The notes below the pieces were generated by a model. That model saw nothing but the letters and a program-made list of their open reading frames with translations, did no database searches and was not told the DNA's origin. A program made the position numbers and the translations under genes. From Lachnospiraceae bacterium (GTDB taxonomy: Bacteria > Bacillota > Clostridia > Lachnospirales > Lachnospiraceae), in contig SVDY01000003.1 of NCBI GenBank assembly GCA_015057665.1, positions 1-64,000 of the forward strand: DNA of 64,000 nucleotides, read 5' to 3'. Every line of letters begins with the position of its first letter. The first letter of the stretch is position 1. Shown in pieces: positions 1 to 8,458 of this stretch.

Positions 1-18
1 TGAAGTAGGTGACAAGTC

Positions 19-282
19 GTGGCAGATAAGACAATGAAATTAGAAATCGTAGCACCAGACTGCATTTTCTATACAGGTGATGCTGCGATGGTAGAATTAA
101 ACACAACAGAAGGTGAGATCGGTGTGTATCCGGAACATATTCCTATGACTATGATCGTAGCTCCGGGAACACTTACCATTACAGAACCGGAAGGTGTGAA
201 GAAAGCGGAATTAAATTCCGGATTCTTAGAAATCCAGAAGGATAAAATGACAATCTTAGCCGAAGATATTAAATGGATCTAG
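19..282 (+). CDS. atpC: F0F1 ATP synthase epsilon subunit
   Basis: Epsilon subunit of the F1 sector; it couples the rotor to the catalytic head and restrains ATP hydrolysis. The 87-residue product has the beta-sandwich start typical of the family (MKLEIVAPD near residue 6) and the EGEIGVYPEHIP segment at about 31-42. It ends soon after the beta domain, so it lacks most of the C-terminal helical hairpin of longer (about 135 aa) homologues; short forms are common in Clostridia. Start is GTG preceded by AGGTGA. In-frame TGA at 1-3 may be the end of atpD, which would normally lie immediately upstream. It is the last gene of the operon, followed by a strong terminator. Confidence 0.93.
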   Translation: MADKTMKLEIVAPDCIFYTGDAAMVELNTTEGEIGVYPEHIPMTMIVAPGTLTITEPEGVKKAELNSGFLEIQKDKMTILAEDIKWI

Positions 283-292
283 GTAGTCTAAA

Positions 293-339
293 GGACTGCA
301 GTCCCAACTGATTGATAGTTGGGTCTGTGGTCTTTTTTT
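293..339 (+). terminator. Rho-independent terminator after atpC
   Basis: A long hairpin pairs GACTGCAGTCCCAACT with AGTTGGGTCTGTGGTC around a short loop and is followed by a run of seven T. It closes the ATP synthase operon. Confidence 0.9.
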
Positions 340-417
340 ATTCTATAAGAAACTCCGTTTGTTGTATAGAAAATCAATGGAAAGGGAAGATTAATGAAAA
401 ACATGGAGGATAAGAAG

Positions 418-873
418 ATGAATAGAAGGAGACACTGGAAAAGAGGAGAGTTCCTGTTTTGTTTCGTTGTTATCTGGGTGGCGACGGTTTTTCAGGGCTA
501 TGCATTATTTCAGGAATGGAAAGCGGAGAAAACAGTGAAAGAAGCCTTTCAGATCATGGGTGTAAATCAGGCAATAGTGAGTAACAGGGAAGGCATTGGT
601 AATTTTACATTAGAAGGAACCGTTCCAGGAAACTTATCTCTTAAAGAGAAAAGAAAAGCAGAAAACAGGCTGTTTCATTCTCTTAGTGCCCGGGTGATAG
701 AGGCAGTACGGAAGGATGAACTCTATACAGTGTATGGATTTTCCCCTTTATTTAAAGAGTCCATTTGCTATGGAGAGAAAGAAATCAACCTGAATCTGGC
801 ATTTGCTTATGATGAAATAGAGAAAGAGACGAAAGTTTATCTGGCAGTTCCATACATCCGGATGGATTACTGA
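418..873 (+). CDS. YwmB-like exported protein, short form
   Basis: Small protein with one N-terminal membrane or signal segment (FLFCFVVIWVATVF) and an extracytoplasmic domain. The C-terminal part (LYTVYGFSPLF, then INLNLAFAYDEIEKET and VYLAVPYIRMDY) resembles the end of the YwmB/DUF1779 family, whose gene also follows atpC in Bacillus; this family match is from memory. At 151 residues it is much shorter than typical YwmB (about 240). ATG 418 is preferred because GGAGG at 405-409 sits 8 nt upstream; an in-frame ATG at 394 also exists with a weaker site. The last 7 bases overlap the convergent gene. Role unknown; possibly an envelope or sporulation function. Confidence 0.6.
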   Translation: MNRRRHWKRGEFLFCFVVIWVATVFQGYALFQEWKAEKTVKEAFQIMGVNQAIVSNREGIGNFTLEGTVPGNLSLKEKRKAENRLFHSLSARVIEAVRKDELYTVYGFSPLFKESICYGEKEINLNLAFAYDEIEKETKVYLAVPYIRMDY

Positions 874-1202
874 CCAAACATTTTTTTCTTGCGGTGGTAG
901 CGGCAGCGCCGGTAAAAAATCTCATCACAGAGAATTGTTTGAATGAAATCTTTGAAAGAGAGAGCGGATGTCTGGTCTTCACTGATTTTTTCAAAAATTT
1001 TGTCTGTCAGATTTTGAATGGTAGCTTTATCCGGGCATTCGTCATAGAGAAAGCTTCCTTCATATTCTAATCTGTCGCACAGGTCTTCCATTAGGTCGAA
1101 AAGCATACGGCCGCTGTCAGGCATCATGCGGCGCATGTAGTCATAATCTTTTTCAATCAAAGTATCATCTATCATAAAGCGTTCCGGTGATAAATGGTTC
1201 AT
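867..1202 (-). CDS. Conserved hypothetical protein, acidic and soluble
   Basis: 111-residue protein I do not recognise. It has no signal or membrane segment. It begins with a helical, acidic region (residues 12-60, with EKDYDYMRRMM and LFDLMEDLCDRLEYEG) and ends with a basic Cys/Arg-rich tail (YRRCRYHRKKKMFGQ). The ribosome-binding site is weak (GGAAA). It converges on the YwmB-like gene and overlaps it by 7 bp with no terminator between them. No function can be assigned. Confidence 0.6.
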   Translation of the reverse strand: MNHLSPERFMIDDTLIEKDYDYMRRMMPDSGRMLFDLMEDLCDRLEYEGSFLYDECPDKATIQNLTDKIFEKISEDQTSALSFKDFIQTILCDEIFYRRCRYHRKKKMFGQ

Positions 1203-1289
1203 ATTGTTTCCAACCAGATTTGTTTTTAATAAAAGTGTATGAGGAAGTTTACTATTTGTGAAAGCTTTCTTATTTTTTTCTGAAAGGGT

Positions 1290-1318
1290 TTGTATTTTTT
1301 TCTGACAGACGGTAAAAT
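1290..1318 (+). promoter_or_regulatory. Putative sigma-A promoter for the methyltransferase gene
   Basis: TTGTAT (1290-1295) and TAAAAT (1313-1318) are separated by 17 bp, 84 bp before the next ATG. The rest of the 1203-1401 gap is AT-rich with no gene. Confidence 0.45.
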
Positions 1319-1401
1319 GAAAATGTATAACTATGTAATTATGAGTTATACACAGATATTATGTAAATGAATTCATGCAATATCATATCGAGGAAAATTA
1401 A

Positions 1402-2547
1402 ATGGAGAACTTAATTAAAAAAATAGAAGAACGTATTTCTGTTCAGTTGATACATATGACAATTAGTAACCCGAGAGTAAAAGGCGGAATAAAAAAGATT
1501 ATCATTCGTCCAGTCCAGTTAAAAAACGAAATCTGCTTTCAGAAATCTTCCTATGAGGAAAAGAAAGTGTTTCATGACAATCTGACGGCAGAAGAATGCC
1601 GTGGACAGATGGTCTCTGTGTTGGAAGATTTTAAGCAGGTAGAGCTTTTGACAGAGACAGAACGGCTCACTGCCCTGATCAGCAAAAAGGGCAAGGCAAC
1701 CGTTAAGATTAAGAAGACAGAATGCAATTGTAAAGAACGAAATCTTTCCCACAATCGAAAGAAAGAATATCTAATTCCGGAAGGAACACCAATCCCTTAT
1801 CTGGTAGACCTTGGCGTTATGACAAAAGAGGGAAAGATTGTTCATTCCCGTTATGATAAATACAGACAGATCAACCGGTTCCTTGAATTTATTGAAGACA
1901 TTTTAGTGAACCTTCCAAAAGAACGGCTGGTACGAATTTTGGATTTCGGGTGTGGAAAGTCTTATCTCACATTTGCTATGTACGAATACCTCCATGAGAG
2001 AAAAGGATATCAGGTGGAGATGATCGGTCTTGATTTGAAAGCAGATGTAATGGAGAATTGCAATGAGCTGGCTGTAAAATACGGATATGAGAATTTGAAA
2101 TTTTATACAGGTGACATTGCAGATTATGAGGACGAGAATCCTATTGATATGGTAGTTACTCTCCATGCCTGTGATACAGCTACAGATTATGCCTTAGAAA
2201 AGGCAGTGAGATGGAATGCCAAGGTCATTCTTTCGGTTCCATGCTGTCAGCATGAACTAAATGGAAGAATTGATTGTGAACAGCTAGCGCCGATTATGGA
2301 TTTTGGCTTGTTAAAAGAACGTTTCGCAGCTCTTTTGACAGACGGGCTTAGGGCAAAACTTCTGGAAGAACAGGGCTATCAGGTGCAGATTCTGGAATTT
2401 ATTGATATGGAACATACACCGAAGAATATTCTGATCCGTGGTGTTTACACTGGAAAAAAAGCGGGTGAAGAAACCGTTGACCGTTGCAATGCACTGATGA
2501 ACAGTCAGGGAACACTTCAAAAATTACTTAGAAATGAGGGGTGCTGA
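1402..2547 (+). CDS. Class I SAM-dependent methyltransferase (Methyltransf_32-like)
   Basis: 381-residue methyltransferase. The N-terminal half (1-150) is an uncharacterised accessory region. The Rossmann domain follows, with SAM motif I as ILDFGCGKSYLTFAMYEYL (about 180), an acidic post-I residue in MIGLDLKADV, motif IV region VVTLHACDTATDYAL and a VPCCQHEL motif. The HACDTATD and PCCQH signatures are those of the Methyltransf_32 family, which includes the eukaryotic METTL25/RRNAD1 group; the substrate is unknown, RNA or protein being possible. GAGGA lies about 8 nt before the ATG. The stop codon overlaps the start of the next gene (TGATG), so the two are probably translationally coupled. 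Confidence 0.8.
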   Translation: MENLIKKIEERISVQLIHMTISNPRVKGGIKKIIIRPVQLKNEICFQKSSYEEKKVFHDNLTAEECRGQMVSVLEDFKQVELLTETERLTALISKKGKATVKIKKTECNCKERNLSHNRKKEYLIPEGTPIPYLVDLGVMTKEGKIVHSRYDKYRQINRFLEFIEDILVNLPKERLVRILDFGCGKSYLTFAMYEYLHERKGYQVEMIGLDLKADVMENCNELAVKYGYENLKFYTGDIADYEDENPIDMVVTLHACDTATDYALEKAVRWNAKVILSVPCCQHELNGRIDCEQLAPIMDFGLLKERFAALLTDGLRAKLLEEQGYQVQILEFIDMEHTPKNILIRGVYTGKKAGEETVDRCNALMNSQGTLQKLLRNEGC

Positions 2548-5066
2548 TGAAAAAAACAATTTTCCTAAAAGGTGCGGTTTTCAGTATTGTTTTTTTGCTG
2601 TCCTTATTTGGGTTTAACCATTATTTCTCAGGAAAGACAGAGGGTGTAACGGAGATGTTAGGAGCCACTCTTCCCATTGTCCAAATTTATGTAGATGAAA
2701 TGGCAGTAAATGAGATGCATGGATATCTGGGACAGATCGATGCGGCCCTTATGAGAGATGCTGTTACTCCAGTGGAAGCAAACACAGAATTAAAGATTGC
2801 GGTTACAGATTATGATTATGATATTACAGCAGTTTCTTATCAGGTCTTTTATGGAAGTAATTCTGAACTGCTGGAAGAAGGTGTCCTGAACAAACTGGAA
2901 GAAGTCGATGGGAAAAAGGTTCAGACCCTAAAGTTCCAGAACCGCCTGAATGAAGGAGAGGAATATCTGGTCTGCTACACGATCCGTCTGGATTCCAGTC
3001 GTAAAGTACATTACTACTCCAGATTAAAATATGGAGTTGGCTTCCATCAGGAAGAGAATATAGAGTTTGCTATAGAATTAAGCAATATGATGCTGGCAAA
3101 AGATGAGGCACTGAACCGTTATATTGAACCGGATAATGAGATTTATAATAACAATCTGTCAACTGTATCTATCCACTCTAATTTTGCTGCGGTGACCTAT
3201 GGCCAGGCAAAGCCGGAGCGGGTGGGCGATATGGAAGTTACCGTAAAAGAAATCAATTCCGATTATACGGTTGTGGAGCTTCGCTTTATTCTTGCCATGA
3301 AGAACAGCAAGGGACAGCTTCAGTATTGCGATGTGGTGGAGAACTATAAGGTACGTTACAGTGCAAACAGAATGTATCTTTTAGATTACAGCAGAAGCCA
3401 GGAGGCCTTTTATAATCCAGAGATCATCGATGCGGCAAAGAACAGGATTACTCTTGGTACCGGTACGACAACGGGAATCGATTATGTGGTTGACGCAGAG
3501 AACGAGAAAGTCTGTTTTGTAAAGAACCGGCAGCTCTGGTATTACAGTTATCAATCCGCTTCTGTAACAAAAGTGTTCAGTTTCTGGAACGAGGATAAAA
3601 CAGAACGCAGAAGCGGCTATGACCAGCATAACATTCATATCTTAAATATGGATGAGAGTGGGAATATAGAATTTATTGTTTACGGCTATATGAACAGAGG
3701 GCGTCATGAAGGACAGAATGGAATTGCCATTTACCGATTCCTGACGGAAAACAGCTCTCTTCATGAGCTTGCTTTTATTCCATCCACCATTCCTTATGAG
3801 AATATGAAAGAAGAAGTGGAAAAATTCTCTTATCTGAATGAAGCGGATATCTTTTTCTTCCTGCAGGATGGAGTGCTTTATCGTGTAGATACAATAACAG
3901 GGGAATGGGAGACGATCCGGCAGAATCTGATCAATAACAGCCTTACTGCTTCTTCTGATCACCACATGATTGCAATTCAGGAGAAGGAAGACAGTACAAA
4001 AAATCAGAAGATTGATATTATCAATCTGGAAAATGGCGAGGAACGGACTATCAGCTGTGAAGCGGATCAGAGAATCCAGTCGGTGGGTTTTGTACTTTCT
4101 GATTTTATCTATGGAATCGCTGATGTTTCTGATGTGGAAGTGACGAACAGCGGTAGTATTTTGTTTCCAATGCGCAAAATCCATATTGCAGGCGAAACAG
4201 GAAGCGGAGTGAAGACCTACTATAAAGAGGGATATTATATTGTCCAGACAGAAGTGAAGGGAAATGTCATTAATCTTACCTACAGCCGGAATAAGACTGC
4301 AGATGAGAACACACAGGTGACGGATAATATTATTTTCAAAGAGGAAAAAGAAGGCGGAAGCGTATCCACAGAATATGGATACGACAGCATCTGTTACAAT
4401 CAGGTTTATCTGGCTTTTCCTCCATATATCTATGTGCAGACCGTTCCTTCTTTGAAAGTGGCAAAGGAAATCATTTCTGATGACATGCAGGTTGTAAATC
4501 TCATAGAAGAAAAGTCAGATATCGCTCGTTATCTTGTCTATGCCAATGGTGCTCTTGTAGAATCCTATAATACAACGCCGGAGGCCATTGCAAAAGCGGA
4601 TGAGATTCGGGGAATTGTTGTGAACAATGACAGACAGACGGTTTGGGAGAGTAATATTGCCTCCTATAATCAGGTCGTGGGAATGAGTCACTATAATGTA
4701 GAAACAACGGAAGATACCTTTGCAGCATGTGTTTCCATGGCGGCGGCTTTGGAAGGGCAGGAGACGGAGATAGAGGATATTAAAAAAGCAGAAGGGACAA
4801 ATTGGGAGATCCTAGGCCGTTACACAGGCAAAAAAGGTCTGAATTTATACGGTACAGAGCTGAGCCAGATTCTTTACTATGTTGGCAGGGAGACACCGGT
4901 TATTGTGGGACTTGGGGGAGACCACTATGTTGTTCTCATGAGTTACAATAATACAAAAATCCGTTATAAAGACCCGCTGAAGGAAGATGATGTGGTGGTA
5001 AGCCGGTCTGAATTTGAAGCTATGATGAACCGGTCCGGAAAAGAATACTATAGCTATATCAAATAA
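2547..5066 (+). CDS. Exported protein with propeller-like middle and C39-like C-terminal domain
   Basis: Large (839 aa) protein anchored or exported by one N-terminal hydrophobic segment (residues about 5-26). The middle (about 300-650) is rich in short beta-strand units of the form 'ENEKVCFVKNRQLWYY', suggesting a WD40- or propeller-like fold (inference). The last 115 residues look like a C39-family papain-like domain: Cys about 728 in FAACVSMAAALEG, His about 793 in DHYVVLMSYN and Asp about 809 in KDPL. The usual oxyanion Gln six residues before the Cys is not present, so activity is uncertain. Start ATG 2547 follows GAGGGG by 6 nt; a GTG at 2541 is in frame but less likely. Coupled to the upstream methyltransferase gene. 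Confidence 0.75.
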   Translation: MKKTIFLKGAVFSIVFLLSLFGFNHYFSGKTEGVTEMLGATLPIVQIYVDEMAVNEMHGYLGQIDAALMRDAVTPVEANTELKIAVTDYDYDITAVSYQVFYGSNSELLEEGVLNKLEEVDGKKVQTLKFQNRLNEGEEYLVCYTIRLDSSRKVHYYSRLKYGVGFHQEENIEFAIELSNMMLAKDEALNRYIEPDNEIYNNNLSTVSIHSNFAAVTYGQAKPERVGDMEVTVKEINSDYTVVELRFILAMKNSKGQLQYCDVVENYKVRYSANRMYLLDYSRSQEAFYNPEIIDAAKNRITLGTGTTTGIDYVVDAENEKVCFVKNRQLWYYSYQSASVTKVFSFWNEDKTERRSGYDQHNIHILNMDESGNIEFIVYGYMNRGRHEGQNGIAIYRFLTENSSLHELAFIPSTIPYENMKEEVEKFSYLNEADIFFFLQDGVLYRVDTITGEWETIRQNLINNSLTASSDHHMIAIQEKEDSTKNQKIDIINLENGEERTISCEADQRIQSVGFVLSDFIYGIADVSDVEVTNSGSILFPMRKIHIAGETGSGVKTYYKEGYYIVQTEVKGNVINLTYSRNKTADENTQVTDNIIFKEEKEGGSVSTEYGYDSICYNQVYLAFPPYIYVQTVPSLKVAKEIISDDMQVVNLIEEKSDIARYLVYANGALVESYNTTPEAIAKADEIRGIVVNNDRQTVWESNIASYNQVVGMSHYNVETTEDTFAACVSMAAALEGQETEIEDIKKAEGTNWEILGRYTGKKGLNLYGTELSQILYYVGRETPVIVGLGGDHYVVLMSYNNTKIRYKDPLKEDDVVVSRSEFEAMMNRSGKEYYSYIK

Positions 5067-5096
5067 GAAATGAAGTGTTGTAAAAGGCGGCCATGA

Positions 5097-5184
5097 ATAA
5101 GAAATGTGCAGCGATTTGCCTGAAACCCCATGGTCACAACGGTTGTGCCCGAGGCTTTTGGCAAATTTGCTGCACATTTCTTAT
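5097..5184. repeat. Long-arm hairpin between convergent genes
   Basis: Arms at 5097-5120 and 5160-5184 pair over about 23 bp with one internal mismatch (ATAAGAAATGTGCAGC against GCTGCACATTTCTTAT). Inside the loop, CACAA-CGG-TTGTG forms a second stem. There is no U-tract on either strand. It sits between a plus-strand and a minus-strand gene and may act as a bidirectional terminator or RNA end. A second hairpin with the same plan occurs at 47103-47174. Confidence 0.75.
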
Positions 5185-5219
5185 GAGAATGTAATTTTCA
5201 AGCCCTCTTTTGAACTAAA

Positions 5220-5960
5220 TCAGAGGAAATAGAGAATTCCGATGATGAGAAGATGCACCGGGTAATAAAGATAAAAGAGATATTTGGCACCTGGAAAATA
5301 GCGGTCACCCGGAAGGGGGCTGCCTTTTTGTCCATTGTAGAAAATCATAAATGGAGCTGCAAAAACAACGCAGATTCCAGAAACACTATAAGGTGAAAAA
5401 AGCGGAAGAACTGTCAGTAAAGCGCGGAATATAGGTGGAATATCCGGCCGGTATTTTGTGCAGATAAAGAGGATCATGACCACCAGTACACCGGTCAATC
5501 CATAATCAAAATGGAGCAGTTCCGCAATGAATCCAAGTACTGCAAGCCAGGCAAATCCGGTCCATCGGGTTTTAAACCAGTAGTAGTCCATCAGCCACAT
5601 GGCTAAAAAGGCGGCTGTCAGAGTAAAAAAAACGTTCTGGTGGCTGAACAGGGCGGAGGGAACTGTCACAAGAGGAAAATGAAAAAGTGCCGTATCAAAA
5701 GGTATTTCGCTTAGAATGGCAAAAAGAAACAGACGTCCGGCATATGCTTTTTTATTGGAAGTATGAAGGTAGCCTTCTACCAACAGAAAGCAGTAGAGCG
5801 GAAATGCAATCCTGCCAATTCCCCGGAATGCAGTATAGAGAGAAGAATCATAGGGAAGCAGAACGGCCGCAATATGATCCAGAGTCATAGTAATCAGAGC
5901 AATATATTTAAGCGCAAAACCGCTAAATGAGAAAAAAGATGTTTTTCCGTACATAGTCAT
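5220..5960 (-). CDS. TraX family membrane protein
   Basis: 246-residue polytopic membrane protein of the TraX family (PF05857), first known from F-pilin acetylation but widespread on chromosomes as probable acyltransferases. The N-terminal signature ALKYIALITMTLDHIAAVL is followed by IGRIAFPLYCFLLVEGYLHT (about 48-67), both typical, and then by about seven hydrophobic segments. Start ATG follows GGAAAGGAA. Divergent from pbp1A; chromosomal context gives no conjugation genes, so the acceptor is unknown, perhaps a cell-surface glycan or protein. Confidence 0.85.
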   Translation of the reverse strand: MTMYGKTSFFSFSGFALKYIALITMTLDHIAAVLLPYDSSLYTAFRGIGRIAFPLYCFLLVEGYLHTSNKKAYAGRLFLFAILSEIPFDTALFHFPLVTVPSALFSHQNVFFTLTAAFLAMWLMDYYWFKTRWTGFAWLAVLGFIAELLHFDYGLTGVLVVMILFICTKYRPDIPPIFRALLTVLPLFSPYSVSGICVVFAAPFMIFYNGQKGSPLPGDRYFPGAKYLFYLYYPVHLLIIGILYFL

Positions 5961-6041
5961 AAATTCCTTTCCCGATTATTTGAATTCTTTACGGGAAATT
6001 ATATCATATTTTACATGTAAAAAGCAGTAAATCTAAAAAGA

Positions 6042-6070
6042 TTGACGATAGGGAGCCATAATGATAAAAT
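6042..6070 (+). promoter_or_regulatory. Putative sigma-A promoter for PBP1A
   Basis: TTGACG (6042-6047), 17 bp spacer, TAAAAT (6065-6070), about 49 bp before the TTG start. On the opposite strand TATAAT at 5998-6003 could serve TraX. Confidence 0.6.
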
Positions 6071-6118
6071 TCTAGTGATAGTAATAATGGGATTATTATG
6101 AATAAGAGGTGAAGATAA

Positions 6119-8350
6119 TTGAGTAAAGAAAATAAAGGAGTTAAAATTCCCAAAAAACAAAAAAAGGTAAAAGTATTCTGGATTGTACTTGCTGTTTTCT
6201 TATGTGCAATCGGTGCAGTGGTAGCAGCAAGCTGGAATAAGATCATAGGACCTTGCATTGAAATGCATGCCAATGCAGGTGTTCTGGTAGCCGAGAGTTC
6301 AGAGAATACTTTTAAGGCATCTCAGACAAGTCTGGTATACGACAGTGAAGGAGAGCTCATGTTTGACCTTCGCGGGGAGAAAGATGTGTATTATCTGGAA
6401 TACGACGAGATTCCGGATGCGGCAAAGCTTGCAATGATATCCATCGAGGATAAGAAGTTTGTAAACCACAGAGGCGTGGATCCAAAGGCAATTATCCGTG
6501 CGGCAGTTGCTCTTGTGAAGAATGCCGGTGAGGTTACTCAGGGTGGAAGTACGATCACACAGCAGTTGTCCCGTAACGTTTTCTTAACCCATAAAGTTTC
6601 CTGGCAGAGAAAAGTAGAAGAGATCTTTATCTCTTTTGAACTTGAGAAAAAATATTCCAAGGAAGATATTATGGAATTTTATCTGAATAATATCTATTTC
6701 TCCAATGGTTACTATGGAATTCAGGCGGCCAGTCAGGGATATTTCGGGAAAAACGTAGATGAGCTTAGTTTGTCCCAGATCGCATTTTTATGCGCGATTC
6801 CAAACAGTCCGACTTTATATGATCCTCACGATCATCCGGAGAATACAGTAAAGCGTAGAGACCGTATTCTGGAAGAGATGCTGGAAGATGAAGTAATCAG
6901 CCAGGAACAGTATGATGCTGCAGTGGCAGAAGAGATTACAGTGGTTCGTAAACAGAAAAAAGATGTAAATGACTATGTGGAAACTTTTGTTTTAAAATGT
7001 TCTGTAGAAGCTTTGATGAAAGAAGGCGGATTCCAGTTTAAAAATACATTTGATTCTGAGGAAGAGGAGACAGCCTATAATGAAGAATATAGTGCATTCT
7101 ATGATGAGTGTCTCCAGTCTCTCTATGTGGGAGGATACCGAATTTACACATCCATTGACCTTGATATGCAAAACGAACTGCAGAAGGCCGTTAATTCTAA
7201 ATTATCAGGATTTACCGGTTTGACAGATGACGGTGACTTTAAGGTGCAGGGCTCTGCAACCTGTATCGACAATGAGACCGGAAGAGTGGTTGCTATTGTT
7301 GGAGGAAGAAAGACTGATGACAGCACAAGTTATACATTAAACCGTGCATATCAGTCTTACCGCCAGCCGGGCAGTGCAATCAAACCGCTTCTTGTATTTA
7401 CACCGATTCTGGAAAGAGGTATGAATCCTTATTCTACTGTGGATGACAGCAAATTGGAAGATGAAGCAGTAAGTAATTCCGGCGGCAATTATGCTGGAAG
7501 AATTACGTTAAGAAAAGCCGTTCAGAAATCCAGTAACGTTGTTACCTATCGTTTATATGAGGAACTTACCCCATCTGTATCTTTAGAATATCTGGAAGAG
7601 ATGAATTTTAAAGGTCTGGAACCGGAAGATTACAAATATATGACAACTTGTCTTGGCGGTTTTACAAGAGGAACCAATACTCTTGAGATGGCAGCGGCTT
7701 ACGCGGCAATTGAGAATGAAGGTATTTACCGTACTCCGACCTGTATTGTGAAGATTACAAATGCTGCGGGAGAAGATCTCGTAGCAGACGTGATTGAAGA
7801 AAAGAGAATCTATCAGTCTGATGCAGCGGCAATGATGACAGATATTCTCCAGAGTGTTGTGGACAGTGAGCCGGGCACTGCAAGAGGCTGTAAGTTATAT
7901 AATCAGCCGGCAGCAGCTAAGACAGGAACTACAACAGACAATACAGATGGATGGCTTTGCGGATACACACCGTATTATACAACAGCAGTATGGGTTGGAC
8001 AGGATCAGGTGAAGAAGGTTTCCGGACTTTCCGGAGCTACTTATCCGGCATATATCTGGACTATGTTCATGAAAGAAGTGCATGAGGATCTTCCAAGAGA
8101 GGCATTCCCATCTTATAGTATCGATAAGGAAAACGATCCTTATTATGCACCGGAGACAGAATCTTCTGCTTCAGAAACAGAGGTAACAGAAGATACAGCG
8201 ATAACAGAACCATCCAGTGAAAACACTGGTAATGCGTCCACATCCAATGGAGGTCCTTCCAATGAAGAACCAACAACAGAAGCGCCGGTTACACCGGATA
8301 CAGAAGCGCCTACAGAAGAGTCAAACGGAACTCAGGATGCGGAGGAATAG
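6119..8350 (+). CDS. Class A penicillin-binding protein (bifunctional glycosyltransferase/transpeptidase)
   Basis: 743-residue peptidoglycan synthase. It polymerises lipid II with its glycosyltransferase (GT51) domain and cross-links peptides with its transpeptidase domain. Seen: cytoplasmic basic tail, TM helix about 20-38, GT51 catalytic Glu110 in IEDKKFVNHRG and QGGSTITQQL at 141-150, then transpeptidase motifs Ser419-x-x-Lys422, SSN 471-473 and KTG 601-603. The last 60 residues are a Thr/Glu/Ser-rich low-complexity tail, probably wall-embedded. Start is TTG, chosen because AGGTGA lies 6 nt upstream and no ATG fits. Single-gene unit with its own promoter and terminator. Confidence 0.95.
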   Translation: MSKENKGVKIPKKQKKVKVFWIVLAVFLCAIGAVVAASWNKIIGPCIEMHANAGVLVAESSENTFKASQTSLVYDSEGELMFDLRGEKDVYYLEYDEIPDAAKLAMISIEDKKFVNHRGVDPKAIIRAAVALVKNAGEVTQGGSTITQQLSRNVFLTHKVSWQRKVEEIFISFELEKKYSKEDIMEFYLNNIYFSNGYYGIQAASQGYFGKNVDELSLSQIAFLCAIPNSPTLYDPHDHPENTVKRRDRILEEMLEDEVISQEQYDAAVAEEITVVRKQKKDVNDYVETFVLKCSVEALMKEGGFQFKNTFDSEEEETAYNEEYSAFYDECLQSLYVGGYRIYTSIDLDMQNELQKAVNSKLSGFTGLTDDGDFKVQGSATCIDNETGRVVAIVGGRKTDDSTSYTLNRAYQSYRQPGSAIKPLLVFTPILERGMNPYSTVDDSKLEDEAVSNSGGNYAGRITLRKAVQKSSNVVTYRLYEELTPSVSLEYLEEMNFKGLEPEDYKYMTTCLGGFTRGTNTLEMAAAYAAIENEGIYRTPTCIVKITNAAGEDLVADVIEEKRIYQSDAAAMMTDILQSVVDSEPGTARGCKLYNQPAAAKTGTTTDNTDGWLCGYTPYYTTAVWVGQDQVKKVSGLSGATYPAYIWTMFMKEVHEDLPREAFPSYSIDKENDPYYAPETESSASETEVTEDTAITEPSSENTGNASTSNGGPSNEEPTTEAPVTPDTEAPTEESNGTQDAEE

Positions 8351-8391
8351 ATGCAGTTTTTCTGTGATATAAGCATATAATATAAGAAGAG

Positions 8392-8427
8392 AAAAAAGAG
8401 AGATTGCGGTTGCAATCTCTCTTTTTT
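8392..8427. terminator. Bidirectional terminator between PBP1A and prs
   Basis: AGAGAGATTGC pairs with GCAATCTCTCT around a minimal loop, flanked by A-rich and T-rich tracts, so it can serve both convergent genes. Confidence 0.9.
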
Positions 8428-8458
8428 GCTGTTGATTTAAAATATCGAATCTTCTTGA

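Noticed and set aside
3642..4184. 180-codon minus-strand frame
   Set aside because: Antisense shadow of the C39-like protein gene.
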